Shown here: positions 35,375 to 46,426 of the stretch, in pieces
Layout: the number at the start of each line of letters is the position of its first letter
How positions within the stretch are numbered: position 1 is the stretch's first letter
Assembly: GCF_002849695.1 (NCBI RefSeq)
Contig: NZ_CP018937.1
Location: forward strand, 248,001-312,000
Length of the DNA: 64,000 bases
Origin: Bacteroides fragilis
Lineage (GTDB): Bacteria; Bacteroidota; Bacteroidia; Bacteroidales; Bacteroidaceae
Reading direction: 5' to 3'
Notes under the pieces: model-generated
What the model was told of the DNA's origin: nothing
Databases searched by the model: none
The model's input: the letters and a program-made list of their open reading frames with translations, nothing else
Program-made: the position numbers and the translations under genes

Positions 35375-38074
35375 TTAGAATCTGTACGAGACTCCTATCT
35401 CCGCATTTGTTCCCGGACGGAATGATTCTACTTCCACCTTTTGTCCCGTTGCCGGTAGTTCCTGCTTGAAACGGATGGTACTGTTCAGCAAATCTTTCAT
35501 CTGTAAGCGCAGGTTTAGATGCTTGTTGATGGCATAGCTTGCTATGAAGTCCATCGTGTGCAGAGTCTGTTGCTTGATATTGCCTGTTCCGTAGATACCT
35601 ACTGTCTCGATGCGTGGCCCTTGCACATTATAAACCAGTGCCAGTGTCAGGTCGCTTTCTCCCCTTAATTGGGGAGTGTAGCTGATATCGGCATTGATCA
35701 GGAACGGGGAGGCTCCCTGCAGAGCGCGTTCCGAGTCGGTATATACCCCGCCTTCAGGAAGGATGACGTTTGTATACATATATGAGCCGTTGGCACCGAT
35801 ACGGAGATTCTTGAACAGTTCTTTGCGGAACTCGATTTCCACTCCCGTGGCTATTCCGTCTTCGGCGTTGCGGAAAGAACGGATCACTGTTCCGCCCGAA
35901 GACTCCTGGGTCTGCTCAATGGGCGACTTCAGTTTCTTGAAGTAACCGGTAACGGAGAACATGTCGCCATTGTTACGTTTCGGGAAGAAATCGTAGCGCA
36001 GGTCTATGTTGTAGTTATAAGCATTCTTCAGCTCGTTGTTACCACGGATGTAGGCACTTCCGTAGGACTCCTGGTAGAGGAACGGAGCCATTTCGATGAA
36101 CGAAGGCCGGGTGACGGTGCGTGATACGGAGAGGCGCAGGCTGTTGGTTTCGTCGATGGTGTACTTCAGGTTCAGTGCCGGGAAGAAATCACCTTTGTCC
36201 AGGTTCGTCTTCTTCTCCTGCCCTCCGTCTGTCCAGTAGCGTACCCATTGCTTGGCTTGCTCGTAGCGCAGCCCCACGTTGACCAGCAGAGATTCAACCG
36301 GATAATATTCTATTTCGGCAAACCCTGCCCATACATCCATGCCGGCGTAATAGTTGTAACGGGGTTGTGCGTCGATATTGGCTTTTATCGTTCCGTTGGC
36401 TATGTTTTCCTGATTCAGGTATCCGTTGGTATCGTATATGTTGGTGACATCGGCATTCAGGGCATTGATGTCATAATAGAAGTTCACGCTTTCAAAGTCG
36501 CGCTTTTTGCTTTTGTAAGTCCCTCCCACACGAATGAGGTTCGCGTCACCCCATTTGTACGAAGTGCGCAGGTCACCTACAATCTCCTTTTCCTGCAATT
36601 CTCCGAAATAGCGGTTGGTGGTCTGGTTCAGTTTAAAGAGGTTCAGCTTGTCGCTTCCTTCATTGCGGAAGAAGACAACCTGCCGGCGGTCCGGTTCATC
36701 GCTGTTGGTCAGCCCGTAGGAAGCACTCCAGTTTACATCCCACTGAGAGGTCAGCTCATGGTGTCCCATCAACTGGTTGTTCAGCAGTGAATACGCATGA
36801 AATACGCTGTTGCTCGACGTAATGTTGTTCTTTTCTGCATCGATCCCTTCGCGTGCCATGTAGTCGTTGATGGCATTGCGGGCATAAAACAGGGTAAAGT
36901 TGATGTGGTCGGCCTGCCGGAACGAGTATCCGATGCTGCCCAGTCCCGCTATTTTCAATGCGCTGGAATAGCTGTCGTAATTAAACTTATCGAGATGCGT
37001 GCCTTGTGCCGTCATGGTAGTGACGTAGGCATCTTTCAGAATCTGGTTTTCGTTGCTGATACCTACCGAGGCGAGCAGGCTCAGGCGGTTGCCGTTGGGC
37101 AGAGTCCAGCTCTTGCCTCCTCCGAGGTTACCGCCGAACTCGGGTAACGAACGGTGCTTGCTGATGGCGAAGTTTGTACCGAACGGATCATTGTTGCGGG
37201 CATAATCGCGGAACTCGCTTTTACCCATAGCCAGAATCCGGTCTTTGTTCTTTAGGTTGCCTGTACTGAAGAGTCCCCCCTTCCGGTCGCTGTAATAGAA
37301 ATCTTTTCCGATGGTGTTGAAGCGTCCGCCTACGTTGAAGCCGATGGAGAAAAAGTCACTTCCGGTATTCTCCTTGGTGCTGATGTCGATATGTGCACCC
37401 GAATAGTCGGCGAAAGATCCGGCGGCATATACTTTGCTGACCGTAATGTTCTTTACGGTAGAGGCCGGAAAGAGGTCGAGCGGGATCAGCTTGTTGTCCG
37501 GATTGGGCGAAGCTATGGGCAGCCCGTTCAGGGTGGTGGTGCTGTACCGGTCTCCCAGTCCGCGCACAATCAGTTGTCCGGCACTGGCAATGGAGATTCC
37601 CGTTATTTTTTTAACCCCATCCTGTACGTTCGATATACCTTTGAGAGTCATCTCCTTGGCTCCCATGTTCTCGATGGCAAGCGTTGCTTTTTGTCTTTCC
37701 TGCAACAAAGCCTTTTCACCTTCCAGGTTCTTGCGGGCCACTACGGTGACGGCATCCAGCGTTTGTGCATCCACTTCCAGTTCGAAGTTCAGTGTCGCAT
37801 CGGTTTTTATCTTCACTTCATTCATCCGGAACGTTTTATATCCTATGTATTTCACTTCGAGGGTATAAGTGCCGTTGTTCAGTGTAAGGGTGTAATTACC
37901 GTTTAAATCGGCTACGGCACCGGTGGCGGAACCTGTAACCTGTACGGTAGCTCCCGTGAGCGGTTCTTTGGTTTGTTTGTCAATGATGGTTCCCTTGATG
38001 ACACCTGCTGTGATTCCCAAGGAAAATGTAGTGAGAAGAAGGGTGGAGAGAAGTCTCCCGATTCGTTGTTTCAT
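35375..38074 (-). CDS. TonB-dependent outer-membrane receptor with carboxypeptidase-like N-domain
   Basis: This 899-residue receptor has a signal peptide to about residue 23. A carboxypeptidase D-type domain follows (about 25-105; GTIIDKQTKEPLTGATVQV), then a TonB-box-like segment (LDAVTVVA). The plug contains IVRGLGDRYSTTTLNGLPI. The 22-stranded-type barrel ends in an aromatic residue (IGVSYRF). It is shorter than SusC and has no SusD partner; two beta-helix lipoproteins follow it instead. This points to a receptor for something other than a typical PUL glycan, such as a peptide, metal complex or modified glycan. The ligand is not readable. Confidence 0.85.
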   Translation of the reverse strand: MKQRIGRLLSTLLLTTFSLGITAGVIKGTIIDKQTKEPLTGATVQVTGSATGAVADLNGNYTLTLNNGTYTLEVKYIGYKTFRMNEVKIKTDATLNFELEVDAQTLDAVTVVARKNLEGEKALLQERQKATLAIENMGAKEMTLKGISNVQDGVKKITGISIASAGQLIVRGLGDRYSTTTLNGLPIASPNPDNKLIPLDLFPASTVKNITVSKVYAAGSFADYSGAHIDISTKENTGSDFFSIGFNVGGRFNTIGKDFYYSDRKGGLFSTGNLKNKDRILAMGKSEFRDYARNNDPFGTNFAISKHRSLPEFGGNLGGGKSWTLPNGNRLSLLASVGISNENQILKDAYVTTMTAQGTHLDKFNYDSYSSALKIAGLGSIGYSFRQADHINFTLFYARNAINDYMAREGIDAEKNNITSSNSVFHAYSLLNNQLMGHHELTSQWDVNWSASYGLTNSDEPDRRQVVFFRNEGSDKLNLFKLNQTTNRYFGELQEKEIVGDLRTSYKWGDANLIRVGGTYKSKKRDFESVNFYYDINALNADVTNIYDTNGYLNQENIANGTIKANIDAQPRYNYYAGMDVWAGFAEIEYYPVESLLVNVGLRYEQAKQWVRYWTDGGQEKKTNLDKGDFFPALNLKYTIDETNSLRLSVSRTVTRPSFIEMAPFLYQESYGSAYIRGNNELKNAYNYNIDLRYDFFPKRNNGDMFSVTGYFKKLKSPIEQTQESSGGTVIRSFRNAEDGIATGVEIEFRKELFKNLRIGANGSYMYTNVILPEGGVYTDSERALQGASPFLINADISYTPQLRGESDLTLALVYNVQGPRIETVGIYGTGNIKQQTLHTMDFIASYAINKHLNLRLQMKDLLNSTIRFKQELPATGQKVEVESFRPGTNAEIGVSYRF

Positions 38075-38260
38075 GTCTTTTTATCTACGTTTTTCTGTCG
38101 GTGCAAAGTTGCGGGATTCAGGTTACGGGGGTGATACATGCACTATACGATTCGTTAACATCTGTGTTACATTCCTGTGTATTCTTTCCCCTGCAATACT
38201 CTTAGAGCACCGTTACCGCAAATATTTAATCCATTCTCTTGATAGAAATGGATAATTTTC

Positions 38261-38268
38261 TAATTTTG
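38261..38268 (+). promoter_or_regulatory. Probable -7 element for the histidine kinase gene
   Basis: TAATTTTG fits TAnnTTTG, 43 nt before the start codon. A weak TCTTG lies about 20 nt upstream in the -33 region. The 237-bp gap is shared with the divergent TonB receptor gene, for which I found no clear promoter. Confidence 0.5.
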
Positions 38269-38311
38269 CATACTTACAGCAGACAAACATATACCCCTGT
38301 AAACTACTTTT

Positions 38312-41071
38312 ATGGATAACGATATCGAACGGTTACGGCGAATGGCCTCCATGGCACAGATCGGGTGGTGGGAAGCTGACTTCACAGCCGGACACTATTT
38401 ATGCTCAGAATATCTATGTGATTTATTAGGACTGGAAGGTAATACTATCTCTTTTATGGATTTCAGAGAACGGGTGCGGAAGGACTATCAGGAACAGATA
38501 GTCCGGGAGTTCAATGCTTCTATACACCGGGAGTTTTATGAACAGACCTTTCCCATTTATTCCAAAGAGGGAATCATCTGGTTGCATACACGCCTGGGCA
38601 ATCGGGAGGAAGTGCCGGGCAGGGGGATCATTTCCTTCGGTACCATACAACGGGTAGAGGCTCCCAATGAAACCTCAGAACGTATCCTGGAGCGTGTAAA
38701 CGATTTGCTGTATCGTCAGAACTCCATTTCCCATTCGCTGTTGCGCTTCCTGAAAGATGACAGTGTGGACCTTTGTATCATGGATATATTGAAAGATATC
38801 CTCGACCTTTTTCGTGGCGGACGGGTGTATATCTTTGAGTATGATGAATATTACCGTTATCAGGACTGTACCTATGAAGTGGTGGCAGAGGGAGTGCCGG
38901 CGGAGATTGAAAGCCTGCAACGCATCGCTACCGACAGTTTGCCCTGGTGGACGAGTCAGACCTTATCGGGTAAGCCGGTGATACTGGATTCATTGGATCA
39001 GCTTCCGAAACATGCGAAATCCGAATATGCCATCCTCAGCCGCCAGAACATCAAGTCGCTGATGGTCACTCCGCTGATAGCGGGCGAACATGTATGGGGA
39101 TATATGGGAATCGACCTTGTGGAGAATTACCGCAACTGGAGTAATGAAGATTTCCAGTGGTTGTCGTCTTTGGCCAATATAATCAGTATCTGCATCGAAC
39201 TGCGCAAAGCAAAAGATGATGCCATCCGCGAACGTTCTTTCTTGCGTAACCTGTTCCGCTTCATGCCGATGGGATATGTGCGTATGTCTATCATCCGGGA
39301 TGCCGGCGGGAAACCTTGCGACTACCGGATAGCCGATGCCAATGATCTGAGTTCGGAACTGATCGGATTGCCTCTTTCGGATTATGTGGGGCGTCTGGGT
39401 AGTGAACTGTATGCAGATACGAAAGCACCAATAGACTATCTGGTGGACGTTATTGAAGATAATGTGCATAAAGAGACGGATGTCTTCTTTGATCGCTCCC
39501 AGCGCAGTTCCCATTGCATCATATATTCTCCGGAGAAAGACGAGGTGGTTTCCTTGTTTCTGGACTCTACGGAGACAGTACGTGCCCATAGGGCTTTGGA
39601 TCGCAGCGAAAAGCTCTTCAAGAGTATCTTTGCCAATATTCCTGCCGGAGTGGAGCTTTATGATAAGGATGGCTATCTGCTCGATTTGAACAACTGGGAC
39701 ATGGAGACCTTTGGGGTGAAGGATAAAGCGGATGTAATAGGTGTCAGCTTCTTTGAGAACCCGAATGTGCCTCTTGAAATCAGGGAACGGGTGCGGAACG
39801 AGGATTTGGTGGATTTCAGGCTGAATTACTCTTTTGAGAGGGCAGGCGACTATTTCCACTCGGATAGACAGAAGATGATTGAACTCTATACAAAGGTCAG
39901 TAAGCTGTTTGACAGTCAGGGGAACTTCAACGGATATGTATTGATTAATATCGATAATACGGAGCGTATCGACGCCATTAACCGTATCCGTGATTTTGAG
40001 AACTTCTTCCTGCTGATATCGGACTACGCAAAGGTGGGGTATGCTAAACTGAACTTGCTTACCAAACGTGGTTATGCCATCAAACAGTGGTATAAGAATA
40101 TGGGCGAGCCTGAGGATATTCCGCTGTCGTCGGTTGTGGGAGTCTATGATAAGATGCATCCGGAAGACAGGCAGAAAGTCGTTGATTTCTACGAAAAGGT
40201 ATTGAAGGGTGAGGAGAAGGATTTCCGTAGCGAAATGCGTGTGTTGAAGCCCGGCACTGCCGATGAGTGGAACTGGGTGCGCATGAATGTGGTGGTTACC
40301 AAGTTTGAACCGGATAACGGGGAGATAGAGATCATCGGCATTAACTATGACATTACCGAACTGAAAGAGACGGAAGCCATGCTTATCGAGGCTAAAGAGA
40401 AAGCTGAAATGATGGACCGCCTGAAGAGTGCTTTTCTTGCGAATATGAGTCATGAGATACGTACACCGCTCAATGCGATTGTCGGCTTCTCGGGGTTGCT
40501 GGTGGATACGGAAGATCTGGAAGAACGTCGTGAATACATTAAGATTGTACAAGAGAATAACGACTTGCTGTTACAGCTGATCTCTGATATTTTAGACCTG
40601 TCGAAAATAGAGGCGGGGACATTTGAATTCACCTATGGCGAGACGGATGTGAATATGCTTTGTGAAGATATTGTCCGCAGTTCCCAGATCAAGGTACCAC
40701 AAGGAGTTGAGTTGGTTTTTGATCCGCATCCGTCGGAATGCAGCGTAGTGAGTGACCGGAACCGCCTGCATCAGGTTATCTCTAATTTCGTGAACAATGC
40801 TTTGAAGTTTACTTCATCGGGCAGTATCCGCGTGGGATACGAAGAAAAAGAAGAGTGCGTGGAGTTTTATGTGCGGGATACGGGAATTGGAATTCCCGCA
40901 GGGCAACTGCCTCATATCTTTGAGCGTTTCGTCAAGTTGAACACCTTTATTCATGGAACCGGCCTCGGGCTTTCCATCTGCAAAAGCATCGTAGGGCAGT
41001 TAGGCGGAGTCATAGGAGTGGACTCGGAAGAGGGAAAGGGCTCCCGGTTCTGGTTCACCATTCCGAAATAG
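38312..41071 (+). CDS. Multi-PAS/GAF sensor histidine kinase, apparently soluble
   Basis: This 919-residue kinase has no clear transmembrane segment. The order is a PAS-like domain (1-120), a GAF domain (about 140-300; [20 protein letters not shown]), three PAS-like domains (about 310-430, 435-555, 565-695), HisKA with the phospho-acceptor H714 ([18 protein letters not shown]), and HATPase (about 790-919; [24 protein letters not shown]). It lacks a receiver domain and no response regulator lies nearby. It probably senses an intracellular or redox signal. The gene stands alone, divergent from the TonB receptor and convergent with nuoN. Confidence 0.9.
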   Translation: MDNDIERLRRMASMAQIGWWEADFTAGHYLCSEYLCDLLGLEGNTISFMDFRERVRKDYQEQIVREFNASIHREFYEQTFPIYSKEGIIWLHTRLGNREEVPGRGIISFGTIQRVEAPNETSERILERVNDLLYRQNSISHSLLRFLKDDSVDLCIMDILKDILDLFRGGRVYIFEYDEYYRYQDCTYEVVAEGVPAEIESLQRIATDSLPWWTSQTLSGKPVILDSLDQLPKHAKSEYAILSRQNIKSLMVTPLIAGEHVWGYMGIDLVENYRNWSNEDFQWLSSLANIISICIELRKAKDDAIRERSFLRNLFRFMPMGYVRMSIIRDAGGKPCDYRIADANDLSSELIGLPLSDYVGRLGSELYADTKAPIDYLVDVIEDNVHKETDVFFDRSQRSSHCIIYSPEKDEVVSLFLDSTETVRAHRALDRSEKLFKSIFANIPAGVELYDKDGYLLDLNNWDMETFGVKDKADVIGVSFFENPNVPLEIRERVRNEDLVDFRLNYSFERAGDYFHSDRQKMIELYTKVSKLFDSQGNFNGYVLINIDNTERIDAINRIRDFENFFLLISDYAKVGYAKLNLLTKRGYAIKQWYKNMGEPEDIPLSSVVGVYDKMHPEDRQKVVDFYEKVLKGEEKDFRSEMRVLKPGTADEWNWVRMNVVVTKFEPDNGEIEIIGINYDITELKETEAMLIEAKEKAEMMDRLKSAFLANMSHEIRTPLNAIVGFSGLLVDTEDLEERREYIKIVQENNDLLLQLISDILDLSKIEAGTFEFTYGETDVNMLCEDIVRSSQIKVPQGVELVFDPHPSECSVVSDRNRLHQVISNFVNNALKFTSSGSIRVGYEEKEECVEFYVRDTGIGIPAGQLPHIFERFVKLNTFIHGTGLGLSICKSIVGQLGGVIGVDSEEGKGSRFWFTIPK

Positions 41072-41092
41072 GGGCTTTCATAGCAAAAGACA

Positions 41093-41195
41093 TTTCACCA
41101 CAGAGGACACAGAGGACGCAGAGGGAAACCGAAGATATTATTATCCTAATGGATAACGTATCTTTATCTCCTTCTCTGTGTCCTCTGTGGTGAAA
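41093..41195. repeat. Perfect 22-bp CACAGAG inverted repeat between convergent genes
   Basis: The arms at 41093-41114 (TTTCACCACAGAGGACACAG...) and 41174-41195 are exact reverse complements over 22 bases, with a 59-bp loop. The element fills the gap between the histidine kinase and nuoN, which converge on it, so it could serve both as a transcription stop. It belongs to the same repeat family as those at 32637-35372. Confidence 0.8.
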
Positions 41196-41200
41196 TATGG

Positions 41201-42637
41201 TTAAGCAAACTTATCGATTCCCTGATAGATGCAGCTTGCGATACCTAAGGCTATGATGCCCAATGTACAAAGTGCGAGACTTAACTTGGTATAACCGTCA
41301 CTGCGGAAAGCGGGGATGGGTTCTTCGTTGGGATTGATATACATGGCTTTCACGATCAGCAGGTAGTAGTAGAGTGAAACTACTGTGTTGATCAGGGCAA
41401 TGAATACCAGTAAATGGAACCCACTGTTGAATGCGGCCATGAAGATGAAGAACTTGGAGAAGAAACCCGCAAACGGAGGGATACCGGCCAGTGAGAACAG
41501 GGCAAGTGTCATGATGAAAGCCAGTTTGGGGTTTGTCCGGTACAGTCCGTTATAGTCGTTTATTTCTACCTTGTTGCTACGTTGCTCCACAATCGAGATA
41601 ACCGCGAACACACCTAAGTTTGCTGCCAGGTAAACCAGTACATAATAAACCAGGGCGGTCATTCCCATCGCACTGCCACCTATGACACCCAGCATGATGT
41701 ATCCGGCCTGAGAGATGGCTGAGAATGCCATGAAACGTTTTAGGTTCTGCTGGCGGATGGCAAAGAGATTGGCAATGGTGATTGAGGCAATAGTTACCCA
41801 GAACAGTACTTCCTGCCATTGTGCCGTCATCGGTGCAAATACTTTCGTCAGGATGGTCATCAGCACGAAAGCTGCCGATCCTTTGGAGATCACACTTAAA
41901 TAGGAGGTCACGGCCGTAGGTGCACCTTCGTATACGTCGGCGGTCCAGAGATGGAAGGGAACCAGGGAGATCTTGAATCCCATGCCGGCAAAGAAGAACA
42001 CGAAAGCCATGACCTGAAGCATGTTACCTGTAATGTGTTCGGGCAGGTCATCGAAGTAGAGAGTGCCTGACGTTCCGTAAATCATCGAAAGACCGAACAG
42101 CAGCAAGGCACTTGAGAACAGAGCTGTCAGGATATACTTGGCACCTGCTTCTGCGGAGTGGTGGCGGTATTTGTCGAATGCCACCAGTGCGGCCATAGGG
42201 ATACTCGCCATTTCCAGCCCGATGAAGAACATCAGGAAGTGTCCGGCAGAGATCATGAAATACATACCTAACAGGGTGGAGAGTGTCAGGACATAAAACT
42301 CTCCCTGCTTGATGCTGGTGTCTTCACGCTTCAGCCATTCGTGGGCCATCAGTATCACGATGAGAGTACCTACGTTGAGCACTGCTTTGATGATGGTTTG
42401 CATCGGTGCATACTGATACATTCCGCCGAAAGCCTCCGCCGGAGCTCCGGGGAAGAGGTTGATTACGGTGTGGATGGTCAGCAGGATGACAGCCGGCAAG
42501 GTAAGCGACCTGGTAGGTAGTTTGGGAGCCGTGCCTTTATGGTCCGGGCAGGTAAACAGGTCGACCACAAACAGGATGAGGATAACCGCTATCAGCGATA
42601 GCTCCTCTTTCATATATAGAAATTGTGAATAATCCAT
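41201..42637 (-). CDS. nuoN: NADH-quinone oxidoreductase subunit N (membrane arm)
   Basis: This 478-residue polytopic protein is an antiporter-like proton channel subunit of complex I. It has about fourteen hydrophobic segments and the family loop [17 protein letters not shown]. Conserved glutamates and lysines lie inside the helices ([15 protein letters not shown]). It is the last gene of the nuoABCDHIJKLMN operon, 7 bp after nuoM. The loop at about 395-410 and the length match NuoN. Confidence 0.95.
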   Translation of the reverse strand: MDYSQFLYMKEELSLIAVILILFVVDLFTCPDHKGTAPKLPTRSLTLPAVILLTIHTVINLFPGAPAEAFGGMYQYAPMQTIIKAVLNVGTLIVILMAHEWLKREDTSIKQGEFYVLTLSTLLGMYFMISAGHFLMFFIGLEMASIPMAALVAFDKYRHHSAEAGAKYILTALFSSALLLFGLSMIYGTSGTLYFDDLPEHITGNMLQVMAFVFFFAGMGFKISLVPFHLWTADVYEGAPTAVTSYLSVISKGSAAFVLMTILTKVFAPMTAQWQEVLFWVTIASITIANLFAIRQQNLKRFMAFSAISQAGYIMLGVIGGSAMGMTALVYYVLVYLAANLGVFAVISIVEQRSNKVEINDYNGLYRTNPKLAFIMTLALFSLAGIPPFAGFFSKFFIFMAAFNSGFHLLVFIALINTVVSLYYYLLIVKAMYINPNEEPIPAFRSDGYTKLSLALCTLGIIALGIASCIYQGIDKFA

Positions 42638-42644
42638 CTTCTTT

Positions 42645-44129
42645 TTATGGTATTAAGTGTGAAACAACGGGCAATACACTTTCGCCGATCATGTGGCTTA
42701 CCCAGAAAGGAGCCATACCCAGTCCGGCAACACAAATAATGAGACAGATAACGGCGAAGCGTTCATCCCAGGTTGCGTCTGTCAGTGCCAGGTGATGCTT
42801 GTTGGTACAAGTCCCATACAGAATCTTGCCTACCAGCCGGAGGATATAGACCGCAGTAATGACAATGGATGAACAAGCGATAATGGTCAGCGTGCGGTGG
42901 AACACATCGAAGTTCTGGAATGAACCGACAAAGATGGTCATCTCGGCTACGAAGCCGCTGAGTCCCGGAAGTCCCAGGTTGGCAAGTCCGGCAATTACAT
43001 AGCAGACACTGAGGAACGGCATTACTTTCATCAGTCCGCTCAGCTCGCGTACATCGCGGGTATGTGTACGTCCGTATATCATACCGATGAGGGCGAAGAA
43101 CAATGCTGTCATTAACCCGTGGCTGAGCATCTGGAGCACTGCACCGGTGGCGGCTGTCTGGTTCATCATCAGGATAGCGAAGAGTACCAGCCCACAGTGG
43201 CTCACCGACGAGTAGGCATTAATATACTTCAGGTCGGTTTGCACACAAGCGCTGAAGGCACCGTATACAACCGATATACCTGTCAGGATCAGGAAGATCC
43301 AGCCCAGTTCGTTGGCAGCTTCCGGCATTAGGTACATGGCGATGCGGAAACATCCGTAACCTCCCAGTTTCATCAGTACGCCGGCATGCAGCATGGAGAC
43401 GGCAGTCGGTGCCGAGGCATGACCGTCGGGGCTCCATGTGTGGAAAGGAAAGAGTGCGCCCAGTACGCCGAATCCCAGGAAGGTGAGCGGGAACCAGATG
43501 CACTGTTGTGCAAATGGGATGTTGTGCAGCCGGGCTATTTCGAGAATGTTCATTGTCGTTCCGCCGGCACCGAAGAATATGCCCAGAATACCGATCAGCA
43601 AGAAAGCCGAACCACCCATCAACATCAGGGTCAGCTTCATGGCTGCGTATTCCTTGCGTCCCGAGCCCCATACACCGATCAGTAGATACATCGGGATCAA
43701 CGCGATCTCGTAGAACATGAACATGGTGAACAGATCGATGGAGATGAAGAATCCGAATACTCCCATCGACAGGAGTGTGAACCACAGGAAGTATTCTTTG
43801 GTCAGCGGTTGCAGCTTCCAGGAAGCGAAGGTACCGGTGAAAACAATGACGGCACTAAGCAGCAGCATGGCTACCGATATTCCGTCGACTCCTACCGAAT
43901 AGGATATGTGCAGGGGAGCATACCATACTGTGTCGGCACGGAACAGCATTTCGGCTGTGGCTCCTGCCTGGCGCTCGCCTAAATAAAGGAACGTCAGCAC
44001 AATACTCAGGATAAGCAACGCTGTACTTCCCGCTACCATCACTCCACGGATGGCTTTAATGCCTTTGGCAAGGTATAACCCGCCAAGCATCAGCAGAGGA
44101 ATGAGTACGAATAAGGATAAAAAATTCAT
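42645..44129 (-). CDS. nuoM: NADH-quinone oxidoreductase subunit M (membrane arm)
   Basis: This 494-residue antiporter-like subunit carries the NuoM pattern [41 protein letters not shown] and [16 protein letters not shown]. These contain the conserved helix glutamate and the broken-helix lysine region. It sits 12 bp after nuoL and 7 bp before nuoN. It pumps protons in the membrane arm. Confidence 0.95.
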   Translation of the reverse strand: MNFLSLFVLIPLLMLGGLYLAKGIKAIRGVMVAGSTALLILSIVLTFLYLGERQAGATAEMLFRADTVWYAPLHISYSVGVDGISVAMLLLSAVIVFTGTFASWKLQPLTKEYFLWFTLLSMGVFGFFISIDLFTMFMFYEIALIPMYLLIGVWGSGRKEYAAMKLTLMLMGGSAFLLIGILGIFFGAGGTTMNILEIARLHNIPFAQQCIWFPLTFLGFGVLGALFPFHTWSPDGHASAPTAVSMLHAGVLMKLGGYGCFRIAMYLMPEAANELGWIFLILTGISVVYGAFSACVQTDLKYINAYSSVSHCGLVLFAILMMNQTAATGAVLQMLSHGLMTALFFALIGMIYGRTHTRDVRELSGLMKVMPFLSVCYVIAGLANLGLPGLSGFVAEMTIFVGSFQNFDVFHRTLTIIACSSIVITAVYILRLVGKILYGTCTNKHHLALTDATWDERFAVICLIICVAGLGMAPFWVSHMIGESVLPVVSHLIP

Positions 44130-44141
44130 ATATTTTGTGCT

Positions 44142-46052
44142 TTATAAGATTAATATTAAGATCAGTATCAATGCTCCAAGCAAGAATACGTAAGCGTATT
44201 GCTGTACACGTCCGCTTTGCAGTCCCCGTATCTCGTCGCTTGTGGCGTGGGTTCCCCAAGCTATGAAGTTGAAGAATCCGTCTACTACGTGGCGGTCGAA
44301 CCAAGCGATCGGCGTAGAGATGCAACGGAAGATGATGCGGTGCGTGATGAACTGATATACTTCATCGATATAGAAACGGTGGTAGGCTGCCCGGTGCAGT
44401 CCGGCGAACCGTTTGGCAAGTTTGTCTGCCAATGGCTGTTGCGGACGCAGGTACATGCAAGTGGCCAGAACGATGGAGCCCACGGCAATCACTACGCTGG
44501 TAACGGCCACTGAAGTTTCCAGATGAATGGTATACGATTCACCGTTGGCACTGATGAAATGTCCGAAAGGAATGAAACCGGCCACACAAGTGACGGCAGC
44601 CAGGAAGATTAACGGAACAGTCATGGTGAGGGGAGACTCGTGTGGAGTGTGTGCGTCACTTACTCCATTGCTTACCGACTTTTGTCCGGGCGTTACACCG
44701 GCCCAGAAAATGCCGTAGTAGAGACGGAACATATAGAAGGCAGTCATAGCCGCGATGATTGTCATCACCCAACCCATCACAGGGCTGTACTGGAAGCAAG
44801 CTGCCAGAATTTCATCTTTAGAGAAGAAACCTGAGAACGGAGGAATACCCGCGATGGCAAGACAGGCTATCAGGAAGGTGATATGCGTAATCGGCATGTA
44901 CTTGCGGAGTCCGCCCATGGCGGACATCTCGTTGGAATGTACGGCATGAATGATGCTGCCGGCACCTAGGAAGAGCAATGCCTTGAACATGGCATGTGTG
45001 AAAAGATGGAACATGCCGGCCATATAGCCCAGTCCTCCGTGATGCGGGTCGGAAGAGGTGCAGACACCTAATGCCACAATCATAAAGCCGATTTGTGAGA
45101 TGGTGGAAAAAGCAAGTACACGCTTGATATCACTCTGTACGCAAGCCACGCTGGCTGCATAAAACGCAGTGAAAGCGCCCACCCATCCGATCAGGTGCAG
45201 TACGTCCGGGGCATATTCGATGAAGAGCGGGAACATGCGTGCCACCAGATAGACGCCAGCTACCACCATGGTAGCGGCATGAATCAATGCACTGACAGGA
45301 GTCGGACCTTCCATGGCATCCGGTAACCAGATGTGCAGCGGGAACATGGCACTCTTGCCGGCACCGCCGACAAACATCAGTCCGAGGGCCAGAGGTAACA
45401 TGCTGGCGCCACCGCTCAACATCGAAACTGTGTCGGGAGTGAAGCCGAATGTACCTCCGTAATATCCGTATAGCAGGATACCGATCAGGAATCCCAGGTC
45501 GGCGAAGCGGGTTACGATGAACGCCTTTTTGCTGGCGGCAATGGCTGCCGGGCGGGTATAGTAGAAGCCTATCAGCAGGTAAGAAGATACACCTACCAGT
45601 TCCCAGAACAAATACATCTGGAAGATATTGGTTGCCACTACCAGTCCGAGCATCGACATGGTGAACAAGGACAGGAATGCGTAGTATCGCTGGAATCCCC
45701 GTTCACCTTTCATATAACCGAAGGAGTAGATATGTACCATCAGGCTGACAGTGGAGATCACGATCAGCATCATTACCGAAATAGGGTCGAGCAGGATGCC
45801 CAGGTTGAATGTCAGTGTCTCCGTAAACGGAAGCCATTCGAAGTTATAAGGAATGAGCGTGGCGAACGTTCCGTCCGCCAGGCGGGGAGCCGAAAAGTAT
45901 TGTATGGCCGTGATGTACGAAAGTACGGTCACCGCTGCCAATACCAGCGTGCCAATGGTGCCCGCTGTCCGGTGGCTCATCCACTTGCCTCCTATTCCTG
46001 TTGTCAGGAAGGAGAGGAAGGGGAGAAGAAGGATCAGAATTGTATATTCCAT
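44142..46052 (-). CDS. nuoL: NADH-quinone oxidoreductase subunit L (distal membrane arm)
   Basis: This 636-residue protein is the largest antiporter-like subunit. It shows the NuoL signatures LFWELVGVSSYLLIGFYY, HIWLPDAMEGPTPVSALIHAATMV and IAGIPPFSGFFSKDEIL. The extended C-terminus contains the lateral helix and final membrane helix. It lies 56 bp after nuoK, the widest gap in the operon; no terminator or promoter is evident there. Confidence 0.95.
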   Translation of the reverse strand: MEYTILILLLPFLSFLTTGIGGKWMSHRTAGTIGTLVLAAVTVLSYITAIQYFSAPRLADGTFATLIPYNFEWLPFTETLTFNLGILLDPISVMMLIVISTVSLMVHIYSFGYMKGERGFQRYYAFLSLFTMSMLGLVVATNIFQMYLFWELVGVSSYLLIGFYYTRPAAIAASKKAFIVTRFADLGFLIGILLYGYYGGTFGFTPDTVSMLSGGASMLPLALGLMFVGGAGKSAMFPLHIWLPDAMEGPTPVSALIHAATMVVAGVYLVARMFPLFIEYAPDVLHLIGWVGAFTAFYAASVACVQSDIKRVLAFSTISQIGFMIVALGVCTSSDPHHGGLGYMAGMFHLFTHAMFKALLFLGAGSIIHAVHSNEMSAMGGLRKYMPITHITFLIACLAIAGIPPFSGFFSKDEILAACFQYSPVMGWVMTIIAAMTAFYMFRLYYGIFWAGVTPGQKSVSNGVSDAHTPHESPLTMTVPLIFLAAVTCVAGFIPFGHFISANGESYTIHLETSVAVTSVVIAVGSIVLATCMYLRPQQPLADKLAKRFAGLHRAAYHRFYIDEVYQFITHRIIFRCISTPIAWFDRHVVDGFFNFIAWGTHATSDEIRGLQSGRVQQYAYVFLLGALILILILIL

Positions 46053-46108
46053 AATCTATCTGTTGTTGTATATTATACTATGTTTATACTGCAGGAGGTA
46101 TGCTCTGC

Positions 46109-46420
46109 CTACCATTTTAATTCATCGAGATTCTTTACCTGTATACTGCGTATATTGCGGTAAATATTAATCATGATGGCAATGGCGATAGCCGTTTCCG
46201 CAGCCGAGATGGCGATGGAGAACAGGGCAAAGAAATATCCTTCCAGCTCTCCGGGGAAAAGGAAACGGTTGAATACGGCAAAGTTGATATCGGTCGCATT
46301 CAGCATCAGTTCCACAGAGATCAGGATTGCAAGTGTGTTGCGCCGGGTGAAGAACCCGTATATTCCTGCAAACATCATGATGGTAGAGACCACCAGATAA
46401 TATTCCATGTGTATCATCAT
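46109..46420 (-). CDS. nuoK: NADH-quinone oxidoreductase subunit K
   Basis: This subunit of about 100 residues has three hydrophobic helices and the conserved in-membrane glutamates in LISVELMLNATDINF and SAAETAIAIAI. The start may be the in-frame ATG at 46408 (MEYYLVV), which fits the family better than 46420. It follows nuoJ by 6 bp. Confidence 0.93.
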   Translation of the reverse strand: MMIHMEYYLVVSTIMMFAGIYGFFTRRNTLAILISVELMLNATDINFAVFNRFLFPGELEGYFFALFSIAISAAETAIAIAIMINIYRNIRSIQVKNLDELKW

Positions 46421-46426
46421 ATCTTT

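Noticed and set aside
38990..40552. 520-codon open frame on the - strand
   Set aside because: It is a shadow of the histidine kinase gene, whose motifs are intact on the + strand.
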